Assembly: GCA_937951975.1 (NCBI GenBank)
Contig: CALGAJ010000345.1
Coordinates: 1-42,094 of the forward strand
DNA: 42,094 bases
Direction: 5' to 3'
From: an uncultured Desulfotignum sp.
GTDB taxonomy: Bacteria > Desulfobacterota > Desulfobacteria > Desulfobacterales > Desulfobacteraceae
Both the position numbers and the translations under genes were made by a program. A model generated the notes under the pieces. It did not search any database, was not told where the DNA came from, and was given only the letters and a program-made list of their open reading frames with translations. Below, in pieces: positions 25,061 to 33,729 of this stretch; the first letter of the stretch is position 1; each line of letters begins with the position of its first letter.

Positions 25061-25849
25061 TTACAGCGATTTGTCCAGTTCAACATAGGAATACGGCACC
25101 TGAATGAACCGGGTCAGGGTGGACAGTTTTTTGAGAGAAAAACCGTCCAAAATGCTGGAAAGGTTGATCCCGATACCCACATAAAGTGTCCGTTCCGGGG
25201 CGGCTCCGTGTTCGAACCCCCGGGCGTAGTAACCTAAGTGCAGTTCCAGATATTTGAGCACAGGATGGGTGATCCGGTCGAATCCGCTCAGTTTCAAAGC
25301 AGTCAGAAATTTCAGATGGTCATAATCGGTAAACACGTCCATGGTGTCGAACCGGGGCCGGTACTCCACCCGGAAATCAATTTTTTCTGCCAGTTCAGGC
25401 CGGGAACCGATAAAATAAGCCGCCGCACATCCCAGGGCATTCATGGTGAAATCTTCATAGGAGAACCCGTAATCGGAAAAAGAATCTCCCAGCTCCATGC
25501 CGTTCATCATGGCAAAAGCGGACAACGCGCCCAGTTTAAGGCCCTGAAGCTGGGAATATCCCCAATTTTCGTAAGTGTGTCCCAGAAAATGGGACAGGGC
25601 ATAGCTGGTATAAAAATGCCCCAGTTTATCCGCCCCGCCTTCTTTGGTATTGCCGGAAAACCAGCCCTCTTTTTTTGCAGACGGGGTGGTGGAAAAATAA
25701 TCCCAGTTGGCAACGCCCCACCCGGTAATGGCGGCCAGGCCGGCAGCATTGGCAATCAGCACTTTTTTTTCTCTGGGAGTATCAGACCAGGTGAATCCGG
25801 ATACCGTGGATGGAAAGAGAACCAGGCAGATCAGCAGCAGATATCGCAT
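25061..25849 (-). CDS. Exported DUF2279-like (YfiM-type) protein
   Basis: A 262-residue exported protein of unknown function. GGAGG before ATG 25849 and an immediate signal peptide (MRYLLLICLVLFPSTVSGF) fix the start. The conserved central part includes WGVANWDYFSTTP, GGADKLGHFYTSYALSHFLG, MNGMELGDSFSDYGFSYEDF and NALGCAAAYFIGSRP, which match the DUF2279/YfiM group of predicted outer-membrane or lipoprotein-like proteins. The rest alternates short strands, as in an outer-membrane beta structure. First gene of the minus-strand series that continues to the DUF4412-like protein. Confidence 0.8.
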   Translation of the reverse strand: MRYLLLICLVLFPSTVSGFTWSDTPREKKVLIANAAGLAAITGWGVANWDYFSTTPSAKKEGWFSGNTKEGGADKLGHFYTSYALSHFLGHTYENWGYSQLQGLKLGALSAFAMMNGMELGDSFSDYGFSYEDFTMNALGCAAAYFIGSRPELAEKIDFRVEYRPRFDTMDVFTDYDHLKFLTALKLSGFDRITHPVLKYLELHLGYYARGFEHGAAPERTLYVGIGINLSSILDGFSLKKLSTLTRFIQVPYSYVELDKSL

Positions 25850-26127
25850 ACAATACCTCCTGTTTCTTTGCTTGAAAACTTTGGCCGGGTCATGGCATCT
25901 TTTTGAAAATTGCCTGAACCTGTTATAAACTCTATCGTTTTTAAAATTGTCTGACAAGAGGTATACACCAAAAAAAAATCTAATGCCGGGATTTTGAAAA
26001 ATGATTCGATCCCGGTTAAATTCCGGGGCGAGTTTTTAATTTAAGTTGTTGTCGGCACACGGCCAAATATGATAGGGTTCCGCAAATTTTTAGTCAGGTG
26101 TTGAATAAAAAATGAAACATGTGATTT
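25850..26127. promoter_or_regulatory. Divergent intergenic region with inverted repeat
   Basis: A 278-base region between the DUF2279-like gene and the RND efflux operon, which must hold both promoters. CCGGGAT (25986-25992) and ATCCCGG (26009-26015) form an inverted repeat with a 16-base spacer, a possible operator. No regulator gene of the TetR or MarR type is adjacent. The sequence is AT-rich with no coding signature. Confidence 0.4.
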
Positions 26128-28491
26128 ATGAACATTAAATGCGTTGTGGCAGCGGCTGTGGCCGGGTTTCTTTTTTTACTGCCTGCCGTGTCGCCGGCCA
26201 AACCCCGGGTGGCGGTCATCAGCGAGGTGATGGAAGAGAATGATTTTCAAAACCAGGTGATCAATGAGATAAATGTGCTGATGGACGGCCGGGGAGGGGT
26301 TGATTTCCTGCGCCAAAACATCGATCCCCTTGTTTCGAAAGAAGCTGAAAAAATCCTTTCCACCCTGATGGCAGATGATACAATTGACTGCATCATCGGA
26401 ATGGGATATGCCGTATCCGCCATGCTCACCGATCTGAAGCAGTTTCAGAAACCGGTCATCGCCGCCGGGGTTCTGGACCGCAGCCTCCAGGGCCTTCCCA
26501 TCACTGCCGAGAATACCACCGGGGTCAAAAATTTCAATTACATCGAATCCACCTTTAATGTGAAAAAAGATCTGACGGTTTTTAAATCTTTGTATGACTA
26601 TACCCACTTAGGTGTGCTGCTTCCCGTACTTCAGCCCGCCATGTCACGCTCTGTGCGGCGCTATCTGGAACAAACCGTGCAGGCGGTGGCGCCGCAGTCA
26701 ACGCTTTCGATTATCGAAATCGATCCCGGATCCATGACAAAAAATATCCCGGAAATTCCTTTAAATGTGGATGCCGTGTATCTGCTGCCGCTGTTTTCCG
26801 AAAACCAGGACCATCGGATGGCCCGGGTCATCCAGGCGATCAACGACCGGAAATTGCCCTCGTTCGCTTTGATGGGAGAAAAACATGTCCGCATGGGTGC
26901 CATGGCCGCCATTGCGCCGGATCATAATTTAGAGGCATTGTCCCGGCGGATTGCCATCAATGTACTGAAAATCCTTGAAGGACAGGACCCCGGTTCCCTG
27001 CCCGTATCCGCAACCACCTATACGGACAATTTTGTGATCAATGTGGAAACCCTGGAAAAAATCGATTATTTTCCCGCCTGGGCCGCCCTGGAAGATGTCC
27101 GGCTCCTGAACATGGATAAACGCGGCCAGGATTTGACCCTGCAACTCAAGGGTGTGATTCTCGAAGCCCTGGAGCGGAATCTGGATCTGCTGGCGGTCCG
27201 GACCGATACCCTTATTCAGGAGGCGGAATCCGGCAAGGCGGACGCGGCCCTTCTGCCCCAGGTCAGTTTGTCCGCAGATCTGACCCGTATCGATGAAAAC
27301 CAGGTGGATGTGGCCCAGACCCATCCGGCCCAGTCCACCCTGGCGGCCTCAACCCACGTGAAACAGGTTGTTTTTTCCGATGATGTGCTGGCCGATCGTG
27401 CCATTCAAAGAATTATGATTGAATCCCAGCAGTACCAGGAAAAGGCCGTGACCCTGGACACGGTTGTGACGGCGGCCCATGCCTATATCAACCTGCTGTT
27501 TGCCATGAGCACCCATACCATTCAGAGTAATAACCTGGATGTGACCCGGAAAAACCTTGAAATTGCGTTAACCAAAGCGGCCGTGGGGTCTGTGGACGCA
27601 TCCGAGGTCAGCCGGTGGGAAAGTGAGAAAGCCGCCAACCAGATCCGGTTCAATGACGCATTCCGGGATTTGCAGCTGGCGCGCATGAACCTGAACCGGG
27701 TTCTGGACCGTCCCATCACCCGGAAGTTCACCCTGGCGGACATCGGCCCGGACAAGGGCATCGAATTGATGATCACGGATCCAACCGTTTACCGGTTGCT
27801 GGAAAACGTCAAACAGGCCCGGCGGTTCAGTGATTTCCTGATTGCCGAAGCAGACCGGAACCTGCCTGAGCTCAAACAGATCCAGGCGAATATCCGTTCC
27901 CAAAAACGGCAGGTGCTGAACCGAAAGCGGGCATTGTTTCTGCCGGATATCAGTTTGCAGGGATCGGTGGACAAAGTGCTGGGAGAATATGATGCCCGGC
28001 AGAAAACCCCTTCGGATCTTGATCATCCCTGGTCCATCTCCCTGACGGCATCCTGGCCGATTTTTACCGGGGGTGCTCATAAAAAAGACCTGGCCCAGAG
28101 CCGGTATCAGCTCGACCGCCTGCACATGGAAGAAAAAAATCTGCGCAACCGGTTTTATCTGGATGTCCGATCCAGCATGGAGACCGCCACCGTGTCGGTC
28201 CGTGAAATCGCGTTGTCGGAAAAGCGGCTTGCCGCTGCGCAAAAAAGTTTTGAAATTGTCCAGGCCGGATATGCCCAGGGGCGCAATTCAGTGACAGACC
28301 TCATCGATGCCCAGAATGACAAGGTCAGCAGTGAACATGCCGCGGCATCGGCAAAATATCAGTTTGTCCTGGATTTTCTGGAAATGGAACGGGCCATCGG
28401 ACGTTTCCATTTTCTGGATCCTTTGGAGGAAAAACAGGCTTTTTTCGACCGGCTGCATCATTTTATGGCAACAACCCCCCAGAGCCAATAA
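26128..28491 (+). CDS. Outer-membrane efflux protein (TolC family) with fused N-terminal binding-protein domain
   Basis: A 787-residue exported protein, about 300 residues longer than typical TolC channels. After the signal peptide (VVAAAVAGFLFLLPAVSPAK), residues ~26-310 look like an ABC-type periplasmic binding protein of the PF04392 family: PRVAVISEVMEENDFQNQVI, CIIGMGYAVSAMLTDL, GVLDRSLQGLP, and the late ILEGQDPGSLPV and DNFVINVETLEKIDYFP, which parallel the corresponding parts of the TrpX-like protein encoded at 15541. From about 330 onward the two helical-hairpin repeats of an outer-membrane efflux protein follow (LEALERNLDLLAVRTDTLIQ, ... YAQGRNSVTDLIDAQND near the end). Adaptor and RND pump genes follow directly. 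The fused domain may sense or capture the substrate at the channel. Confidence 0.82.
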   Translation: MNIKCVVAAAVAGFLFLLPAVSPAKPRVAVISEVMEENDFQNQVINEINVLMDGRGGVDFLRQNIDPLVSKEAEKILSTLMADDTIDCIIGMGYAVSAMLTDLKQFQKPVIAAGVLDRSLQGLPITAENTTGVKNFNYIESTFNVKKDLTVFKSLYDYTHLGVLLPVLQPAMSRSVRRYLEQTVQAVAPQSTLSIIEIDPGSMTKNIPEIPLNVDAVYLLPLFSENQDHRMARVIQAINDRKLPSFALMGEKHVRMGAMAAIAPDHNLEALSRRIAINVLKILEGQDPGSLPVSATTYTDNFVINVETLEKIDYFPAWAALEDVRLLNMDKRGQDLTLQLKGVILEALERNLDLLAVRTDTLIQEAESGKADAALLPQVSLSADLTRIDENQVDVAQTHPAQSTLAASTHVKQVVFSDDVLADRAIQRIMIESQQYQEKAVTLDTVVTAAHAYINLLFAMSTHTIQSNNLDVTRKNLEIALTKAAVGSVDASEVSRWESEKAANQIRFNDAFRDLQLARMNLNRVLDRPITRKFTLADIGPDKGIELMITDPTVYRLLENVKQARRFSDFLIAEADRNLPELKQIQANIRSQKRQVLNRKRALFLPDISLQGSVDKVLGEYDARQKTPSDLDHPWSISLTASWPIFTGGAHKKDLAQSRYQLDRLHMEEKNLRNRFYLDVRSSMETATVSVREIALSEKRLAAAQKSFEIVQAGYAQGRNSVTDLIDAQNDKVSSEHAAASAKYQFVLDFLEMERAIGRFHFLDPLEEKQAFFDRLHHFMATTPQSQ

Positions 28492-28506
28492 CCACAGGAA
28501 ACAATC

Positions 28507-29658
28507 ATGAAACAGATGGTATTCACCGTTCTGACCTGTTTAATCCTGATTTCCGCCGGATGCGGTGGAAATGACGTGACGGAAACGGACAAGGAAATAC
28601 CGGTCCGGCCGGTCCGGTCCATCGAACTGGAAACAAGGACCCAGACCTTAAGCCAGCGCTTCATGGGGACGGCTGCGGCCGACCGCCAGGCGATACTCAG
28701 TTTCAAGGTGGCCGGCACCATTACCAGCATTCCCGTCAACTTAGGAGACCGGGTAGCCACCGGGACCCTGCTGGCCCGGCTGGATGAAACCGATTTCAAG
28801 ATTGACCTGGCATCGGCCCGGGCCGGTCTTAAATCGGCTCAGGCCGATGCCAAGTCCGCCCAGACCCGTGTTTACACCACCCGGTCAAACTATGACCGAA
28901 TCCAGAAACTCTATGAAAACGACAGTGTGTCTTTGAGTGAATTCGAGCAGGCCAGAGGCGATTATGAAACCGCTCTGGCCCAGAATCAGGCAGCACAATC
29001 CAAAATCACCATGGAAACCAGCAAGCTTCGGGCCGCTGAAAATCAGTTGTTGTACACCCGTTTGCTTGCTCCTTTTGACGGTATTGTCAACAACCTTGCG
29101 GTGGATGAAAATGAGGAAATATCCCCGGGAAGCCCGGTGCTGACCCTCAGCAATCTGGGCAAGATGGAGGTCAAACTGGAGGTTTCAGACCGTTACATTG
29201 CCGATATCCGGGCCGGCATGCCTTGCCGTATCACCTTTCCCGCCCTGGCCCGGGAAGCGTTTTCCGGCCGTGTGACTGAAGTGTCTTACGGCAGCACGGA
29301 TAAACCGACCTATCCCGTCACTGTGGCCGTCCTGTCCGAAGATGACCGGCTGCGGCCGGGCATGGCCGCCGAGGTCCGGCTGGATTTCGGCGGAACCCCG
29401 GAACAGACCGGTCTTTACATGCCCCCGGACGGGGTGGGAGAAGAACAGGGACGGCCGTTTGTCTTTGTGCTTGAAAAAGGTCCGGACAGCCGGTGGACGG
29501 CCCGGAAACAAACCATTACGCTGGGCCCGCTCACGGAAGAAGGCTTCCGGGTGGAAAGCGGACTGGCCCCGGGGGACCGCGTGGCAATCTCCGGACTTCA
29601 ACTGCTTCTGGACGGCATGGCCGTGACCCTGATGGACGATGCCGCCAACGACTGGTAA
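28507..29658 (+). CDS. RND efflux periplasmic adaptor (membrane fusion protein), lipoprotein
   Basis: A 383-residue adaptor linking the inner-membrane RND pump to the TolC-like channel. The lipobox is in LILISAGC (Cys about residue 19). The barrel/lipoyl half begins at KVAGTITSIPVNLGDRVATG, the coiled-coil hairpin spans about 100-175 (SARAGLKSAQADAKSAQT, then LYENDSVSLSEFEQARGDYE), the second lipoyl half is TRLLAPFDGIVNNLAVDENE, followed by beta-barrel and membrane-proximal domains (YPVTVAVLSEDDRLRPGM). It starts 15 bases after the channel gene and ends 8 bases before the pump gene. Substrate specificity is not readable. Confidence 0.93.
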   Translation: MKQMVFTVLTCLILISAGCGGNDVTETDKEIPVRPVRSIELETRTQTLSQRFMGTAAADRQAILSFKVAGTITSIPVNLGDRVATGTLLARLDETDFKIDLASARAGLKSAQADAKSAQTRVYTTRSNYDRIQKLYENDSVSLSEFEQARGDYETALAQNQAAQSKITMETSKLRAAENQLLYTRLLAPFDGIVNNLAVDENEEISPGSPVLTLSNLGKMEVKLEVSDRYIADIRAGMPCRITFPALAREAFSGRVTEVSYGSTDKPTYPVTVAVLSEDDRLRPGMAAEVRLDFGGTPEQTGLYMPPDGVGEEQGRPFVFVLEKGPDSRWTARKQTITLGPLTEEGFRVESGLAPGDRVAISGLQLLLDGMAVTLMDDAANDW

Positions 29659-29666
29659 CCTGACCC

Positions 29667-32600
29667 ATGAATCTTACCGCATTTGCCATCACTAAAAATC
29701 GTATTTCATTGAGCCTGCTGGGGATTATAATCCTGCTGGGGCTTTCCATGTATCAAAGCCTTCCCAGGGACAGCATGCCGCCCTATGTGGTGCGGGTGGC
29801 CACGATTGTCTCAAGTTTCCCGGGTGCCAACCCCCAGCGGGTGGAGCTTCTGGTGAGCAAGAATATCGAGGAAGAGGTCCAGGAAATTCCTGAAGTCAAA
29901 ACCGTCACATCCCAGTCCCGGACCGGTCTTTCCGTTGTTTCCGTCACCCTTAAAGATGCGGTGAAACAGGAGGATCTTCAAGCGATCTGGGATAAACTGC
30001 GGCGGAATCTGGACAGCATGACCAGTCTGCCCGAAGGCGTGGTCCCTGATCTGCAGGACGATGATGTGGGCGTGGTTTACGGGATCAACATCGGGTTGAT
30101 ATCCGACGGGTTTTCCTATGCGCAGATGGAAGATGTGGCCAAACGGATCAAAGACGATTTGATCGCCCTGCCGGATTCGGCCAAAGTGACGCTGAGCGGG
30201 GTTCAGGACCAGCAGGTGGTGGTAGAGTTCGACCCGGCCCGGCTCAGTGAATACGGCCTGACCGTGGAAAAACTCAGGCAGATTATCCGCGAGACCAATA
30301 TCCTGGATTCCGGGGGTGAAATCAATGTGGGGGACAAACGGCTGATTCTTGAACCCACCGGCAATTTCGATGATATCGAGGCGTTGAAACAAACGATCAT
30401 TCCCGTGGGCGACCAGGGGGAAGCGGTGTATCTGGAATCCATTACCCAGATCAGAAAAACCTATAAAACTCCGGCCACGGCACTGGTGCGGGTCAACGGC
30501 AAAAAAGCGATTTCTCTGGCGGTTTCTCTCAAGAAAGAAGCCAATATCATCAATCTGGGAAAAATGGTGGATGAAAGAATCGCTGAATACAACCGCCGTC
30601 TGCCCCTGGGCCTGGAAGTGGTCCGCCTGGCATCCCTGGACAGGTATGTGGAAAAATCCATTGAGGATTTTGTGGGTAACCTGTATCAGAGTATCACCAT
30701 CGTCATGGCCGTGATGCTGATTTTCCTGGGACTGCGGACCGGCCTGGTGGTTGCCGGCCTGATTCCTCTGGTCACCGTCATGACCCTGCTGCTCATGGGC
30801 GTGATTCACATGGGGCTGAACCAGGTGACTCTGGCGGCTCTGATCATGGCCCTGGGAATGATGGTGGACAACGCCATTGTCATCTCCGAATCCATTATCG
30901 TGAAAATGGAATCCGGCCGGGACCGGATGACCGCAGCCGTGGAAACCTGCAAAGAGCTGATGGTGCCTTTGCTCATCTCCACACTGACCACGGCGGCGGC
31001 TTTTCTGTCCTTTTATCTGGCGGAATCCGCCATGGGAGATATCATGGGACCGCTTTTCGTGGTCATCTCCTTTGCCCTGATATCTTCCTGGCTCATCAGC
31101 CTGACCATCATTCCGCTGCTGGCGTATCATATCATCAAAATAAAGCGGAAAAAAACGGATAAATCTTCTGTGTTTGATTATCTGAACAAAGGCTATATTT
31201 TTGTTTTGAAACAGGTCCTGAAATGGAAGCGCGTGTTTGTCGTGTCCATGGTGGCGGTCTTTTTCGTTTCTTTGATCGGTTTCGGGATACTGCCTTTTAT
31301 TTTTTTTCCGGACAGTGACCGGAACATGATCACCATGGATATCAACCTGCCTTTGGGTACGAAAATCGAAAAAACCGCCGCGGTGGTCCAGGCGATTGAA
31401 GCCTATATGGGTTCTGAGTTGAAAACAGGTTCTGAAAAAACCAAAGGCATCACGGACTGGTCCTCTTTTATCGGAGAGGGACCCCAGTCCTATGATCTGG
31501 GCTATTCACCGGATGAAGCCAATTCCAGCTATGCGCATATTCTGATCAATACCAGCAGCGGCGAGGACAACGGATGGATTATCCAGCACCTGGACGATTT
31601 CTGCTTCAATACCTTTCCCGAAGCAGACATCAAAGTGTCTTTGCTGGGGCAGGGCGGCGGCGGGACCCCTGTGGAAATCCGCATTTTCGGAACCGATCAG
31701 GATATGCTCTACGCCCTTGGCACCCAGACCAAAGATGCATTGGGGCAGATTGCCGGTACCAAAAACATTATGGATGACTGGGGTCCCAAATTATTGAAAT
31801 TTATCATAGATATTGATGCGAACAAGGCGAGAAAATCCGGTGTGACCCATGAGGATATCGCCATCAGTCTCCAGACCGGGTTGTCCGGTTTCCAGGCCGG
31901 TACCTTCAGGGAAGGCCAGGACAGCCTGCCCATTCTCATGCGCAGCCGGTATTTTTCCTCCCAGGCCCTTCAGGATCTGGAAAATACCAATGTGTTTGTC
32001 CAGTCCACGGGCAAGGCAGTGCCTTTGAGCCAGGTGGCCCGGATCGTGCCCCATTGGGATTACGCCAAGATCATGCATTACGATCTTTCCCGGAGTATCA
32101 CGGTCACCAGTGAACTCAGGCCCGGCAGCACGGCCAGAGAGGTCACTGCAGATATCCAGGCCTGGCTGGACGATCAGTCCGGAGACTGGCCCCCGGGCTA
32201 TCGGTATGAACTGGGAGGGGATGCGGAAAATACCCAGGAAAACATGGCGGCCGTGACCCGGTATCTGCCGCTGTCCGGATGTATTATCCTGTTTCTGCTG
32301 ATTTTTCAGTTCAATTCCATGCGAAAGACCTTTATGGTGCTCACCACCATTCCCTTAGGCATTACCGGTGTGGTCATCGGTCTGATCGCGTTCCGGTCCT
32401 ACTTCGGGTTCATGGCGTTTCTGGGGGTGATTTCCCTGGCCGGTATCGTGATCAACAATGCCATTGTGCTCATTGACCGGATCGACATTGAACAAAGCGA
32501 ACTCAACCGTTCCCCGGCCCATGCCGTGGTGGAGGCCTGCCGCCAGCGGTTCAGACCCATTTTGCTGACCACCCTGACAACCGTTTTGGGGCTCATCCCC

Positions 32601-32762
32601 CTGTATCTGGGCGGAGGAAACATGTGGCAGCCCATGGCCGTATCCATCATGACGGGCCTACTGTTCGGCACCACGATCACGCTGCTGTTCATCCCGGCAC
32701 TTTACAGCATCCTGTACAAAGTCGATGCAACCATACAAAACTCAGAAAGAGGTATATCATGA
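29667..32762 (+). CDS. RND-family efflux pump, inner-membrane permease
   Basis: A 1031-residue proton-driven pump of the AcrB/HAE1-like group with twelve membrane helices and two large periplasmic loops. The first helix is ISLSLLGIIILLGLSMY; the TM4 proton-relay region reads LIMALGMMVDNAIVISESI (Asp-Asn rather than Asp-Asp, as in many distant members), with the later repeat GIVINNAIVLIDRID. A porter-domain segment with SLSGFQAGTF-like character lies in the second loop. Length is normal. It forms a tripartite efflux system with the adaptor and the fused channel. Its stop codon overlaps the start of the isomerase-like gene (ATGA). Confidence 0.94.
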   Translation: MNLTAFAITKNRISLSLLGIIILLGLSMYQSLPRDSMPPYVVRVATIVSSFPGANPQRVELLVSKNIEEEVQEIPEVKTVTSQSRTGLSVVSVTLKDAVKQEDLQAIWDKLRRNLDSMTSLPEGVVPDLQDDDVGVVYGINIGLISDGFSYAQMEDVAKRIKDDLIALPDSAKVTLSGVQDQQVVVEFDPARLSEYGLTVEKLRQIIRETNILDSGGEINVGDKRLILEPTGNFDDIEALKQTIIPVGDQGEAVYLESITQIRKTYKTPATALVRVNGKKAISLAVSLKKEANIINLGKMVDERIAEYNRRLPLGLEVVRLASLDRYVEKSIEDFVGNLYQSITIVMAVMLIFLGLRTGLVVAGLIPLVTVMTLLLMGVIHMGLNQVTLAALIMALGMMVDNAIVISESIIVKMESGRDRMTAAVETCKELMVPLLISTLTTAAAFLSFYLAESAMGDIMGPLFVVISFALISSWLISLTIIPLLAYHIIKIKRKKTDKSSVFDYLNKGYIFVLKQVLKWKRVFVVSMVAVFFVSLIGFGILPFIFFPDSDRNMITMDINLPLGTKIEKTAAVVQAIEAYMGSELKTGSEKTKGITDWSSFIGEGPQSYDLGYSPDEANSSYAHILINTSSGEDNGWIIQHLDDFCFNTFPEADIKVSLLGQGGGGTPVEIRIFGTDQDMLYALGTQTKDALGQIAGTKNIMDDWGPKLLKFIIDIDANKARKSGVTHEDIAISLQTGLSGFQAGTFREGQDSLPILMRSRYFSSQALQDLENTNVFVQSTGKAVPLSQVARIVPHWDYAKIMHYDLSRSITVTSELRPGSTAREVTADIQAWLDDQSGDWPPGYRYELGGDAENTQENMAAVTRYLPLSGCIILFLLIFQFNSMRKTFMVLTTIPLGITGVVIGLIAFRSYFGFMAFLGVISLAGIVINNAIVLIDRIDIEQSELNRSPAHAVVEACRQRFRPILLTTLTTVLGLIPLYLGGGNMWQPMAVSIMTGLLFGTTITLLFIPALYSILYKVDATIQNSERGIS

Positions 32763-33658
32763 AAAAAAGAATGAAACTGGGACTTCACACCTATACCCTT
32801 CATTTGTGGGGCCTGGGACAGAACTGGGGGATTCAGGCCGAGCCCCGGCCTAAGGAAATCGATCTGTTTCAGCTCATGGACCTGGCTGTGGAATGGGGTC
32901 TGGATGGGCTGCATATCACGGGATGCGACCTGGAAACCAAGGACGACGCCCGCCTGGCAGCGGTCAGAGAAGCGGCTCAGGATCACGGACTGTATCTGGA
33001 GTACAATTTCTCCAGAAATGAGGAATTTGATTCCCGGCTCACTGACACCCTGGAAAAAGGGATCGACATTACCCATAAGATCGGGGCCGACCTGGCCAAA
33101 CTGAGCCTGGATATCCGGCGGCCCCGGCCTTTGTATGGGTCCTGTTTCCACCCCAAAGTCATGCGGCAGCTGTGTGATGTTCATGAAGAGATTCTTGCCG
33201 TTCTGCCGCTGCTGGAAAAAACCGGGATCAAACTGGCCGTGGAAAACCATACGGAAACCTTTGCCGATGAGATCCTCTGGGTGATCCAGCAGGTGAACCA
33301 TCCCCTGGTGGGGGCGTGTGTGGACACGGTGAACTCCATGGGAGTTTTGGAAAATCCGGCGCAGGCCGTGGAAAAACTGGCCCCTTATGCCTTCTGCAAC
33401 CATTTCTGCGATCACAAACTGACCCGGGACCAGTTCGGCATCCGGTTCCACGGGGTGGCCCTGGGCGACGGGGATATCGACTGTTTCAAAACCCTTCAGG
33501 TCATTCGCGACCAGTCGCCCACGGACCGCATCACCTTTGAGATCGAATGGGACATGGGAAAAGATTCCCTGGAGGTGGCCCGGGAAAAAGAGATGGCAGC
33601 CTGTAAAAAAAGCATTCAATATGCCAGAAAAGTATTGAAAATCGGCCGGCCGGTTTGA
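32759..33658 (+). CDS. Sugar-phosphate isomerase/epimerase-like TIM-barrel protein
   Basis: A 299-residue protein of the xylose-isomerase-like / AP-endonuclease-2 TIM-barrel superfamily. ATG 32759 shares ATGA with the RND pump stop, and GAAAGAGG lies just before it. Strands and metal-ligand candidates appear at LGLHTYTLHLWGLGQNWG, WGLDGLHITGCDLE, IKLAVENHTETFADEILWV (Glu), GACVDTVNSM (Asp), FCNHFCDHKL (His) and TFEIEWDMG (Glu), fitting a divalent-metal isomerase or epimerase. Cytoplasmic. Its translational coupling to an efflux pump is unexpected and may mean it makes or modifies the exported compound, which is inference. Confidence 0.85.
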   Translation: MKKRMKLGLHTYTLHLWGLGQNWGIQAEPRPKEIDLFQLMDLAVEWGLDGLHITGCDLETKDDARLAAVREAAQDHGLYLEYNFSRNEEFDSRLTDTLEKGIDITHKIGADLAKLSLDIRRPRPLYGSCFHPKVMRQLCDVHEEILAVLPLLEKTGIKLAVENHTETFADEILWVIQQVNHPLVGACVDTVNSMGVLENPAQAVEKLAPYAFCNHFCDHKLTRDQFGIRFHGVALGDGDIDCFKTLQVIRDQSPTDRITFEIEWDMGKDSLEVAREKEMAACKKSIQYARKVLKIGRPV

Positions 33659-33729
33659 AGATTTGACGAACCGCATCCGACCTGTTATGAAGAGGCAGCT
33701 TCGTTCTTCAACCTGAAAAAGAGGGTGCC

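Noticed and set aside
29811..31130. Minus-strand open frame of 439 codons
   Set aside because: Antisense to the RND pump, His/Gln-rich low-complexity translation.
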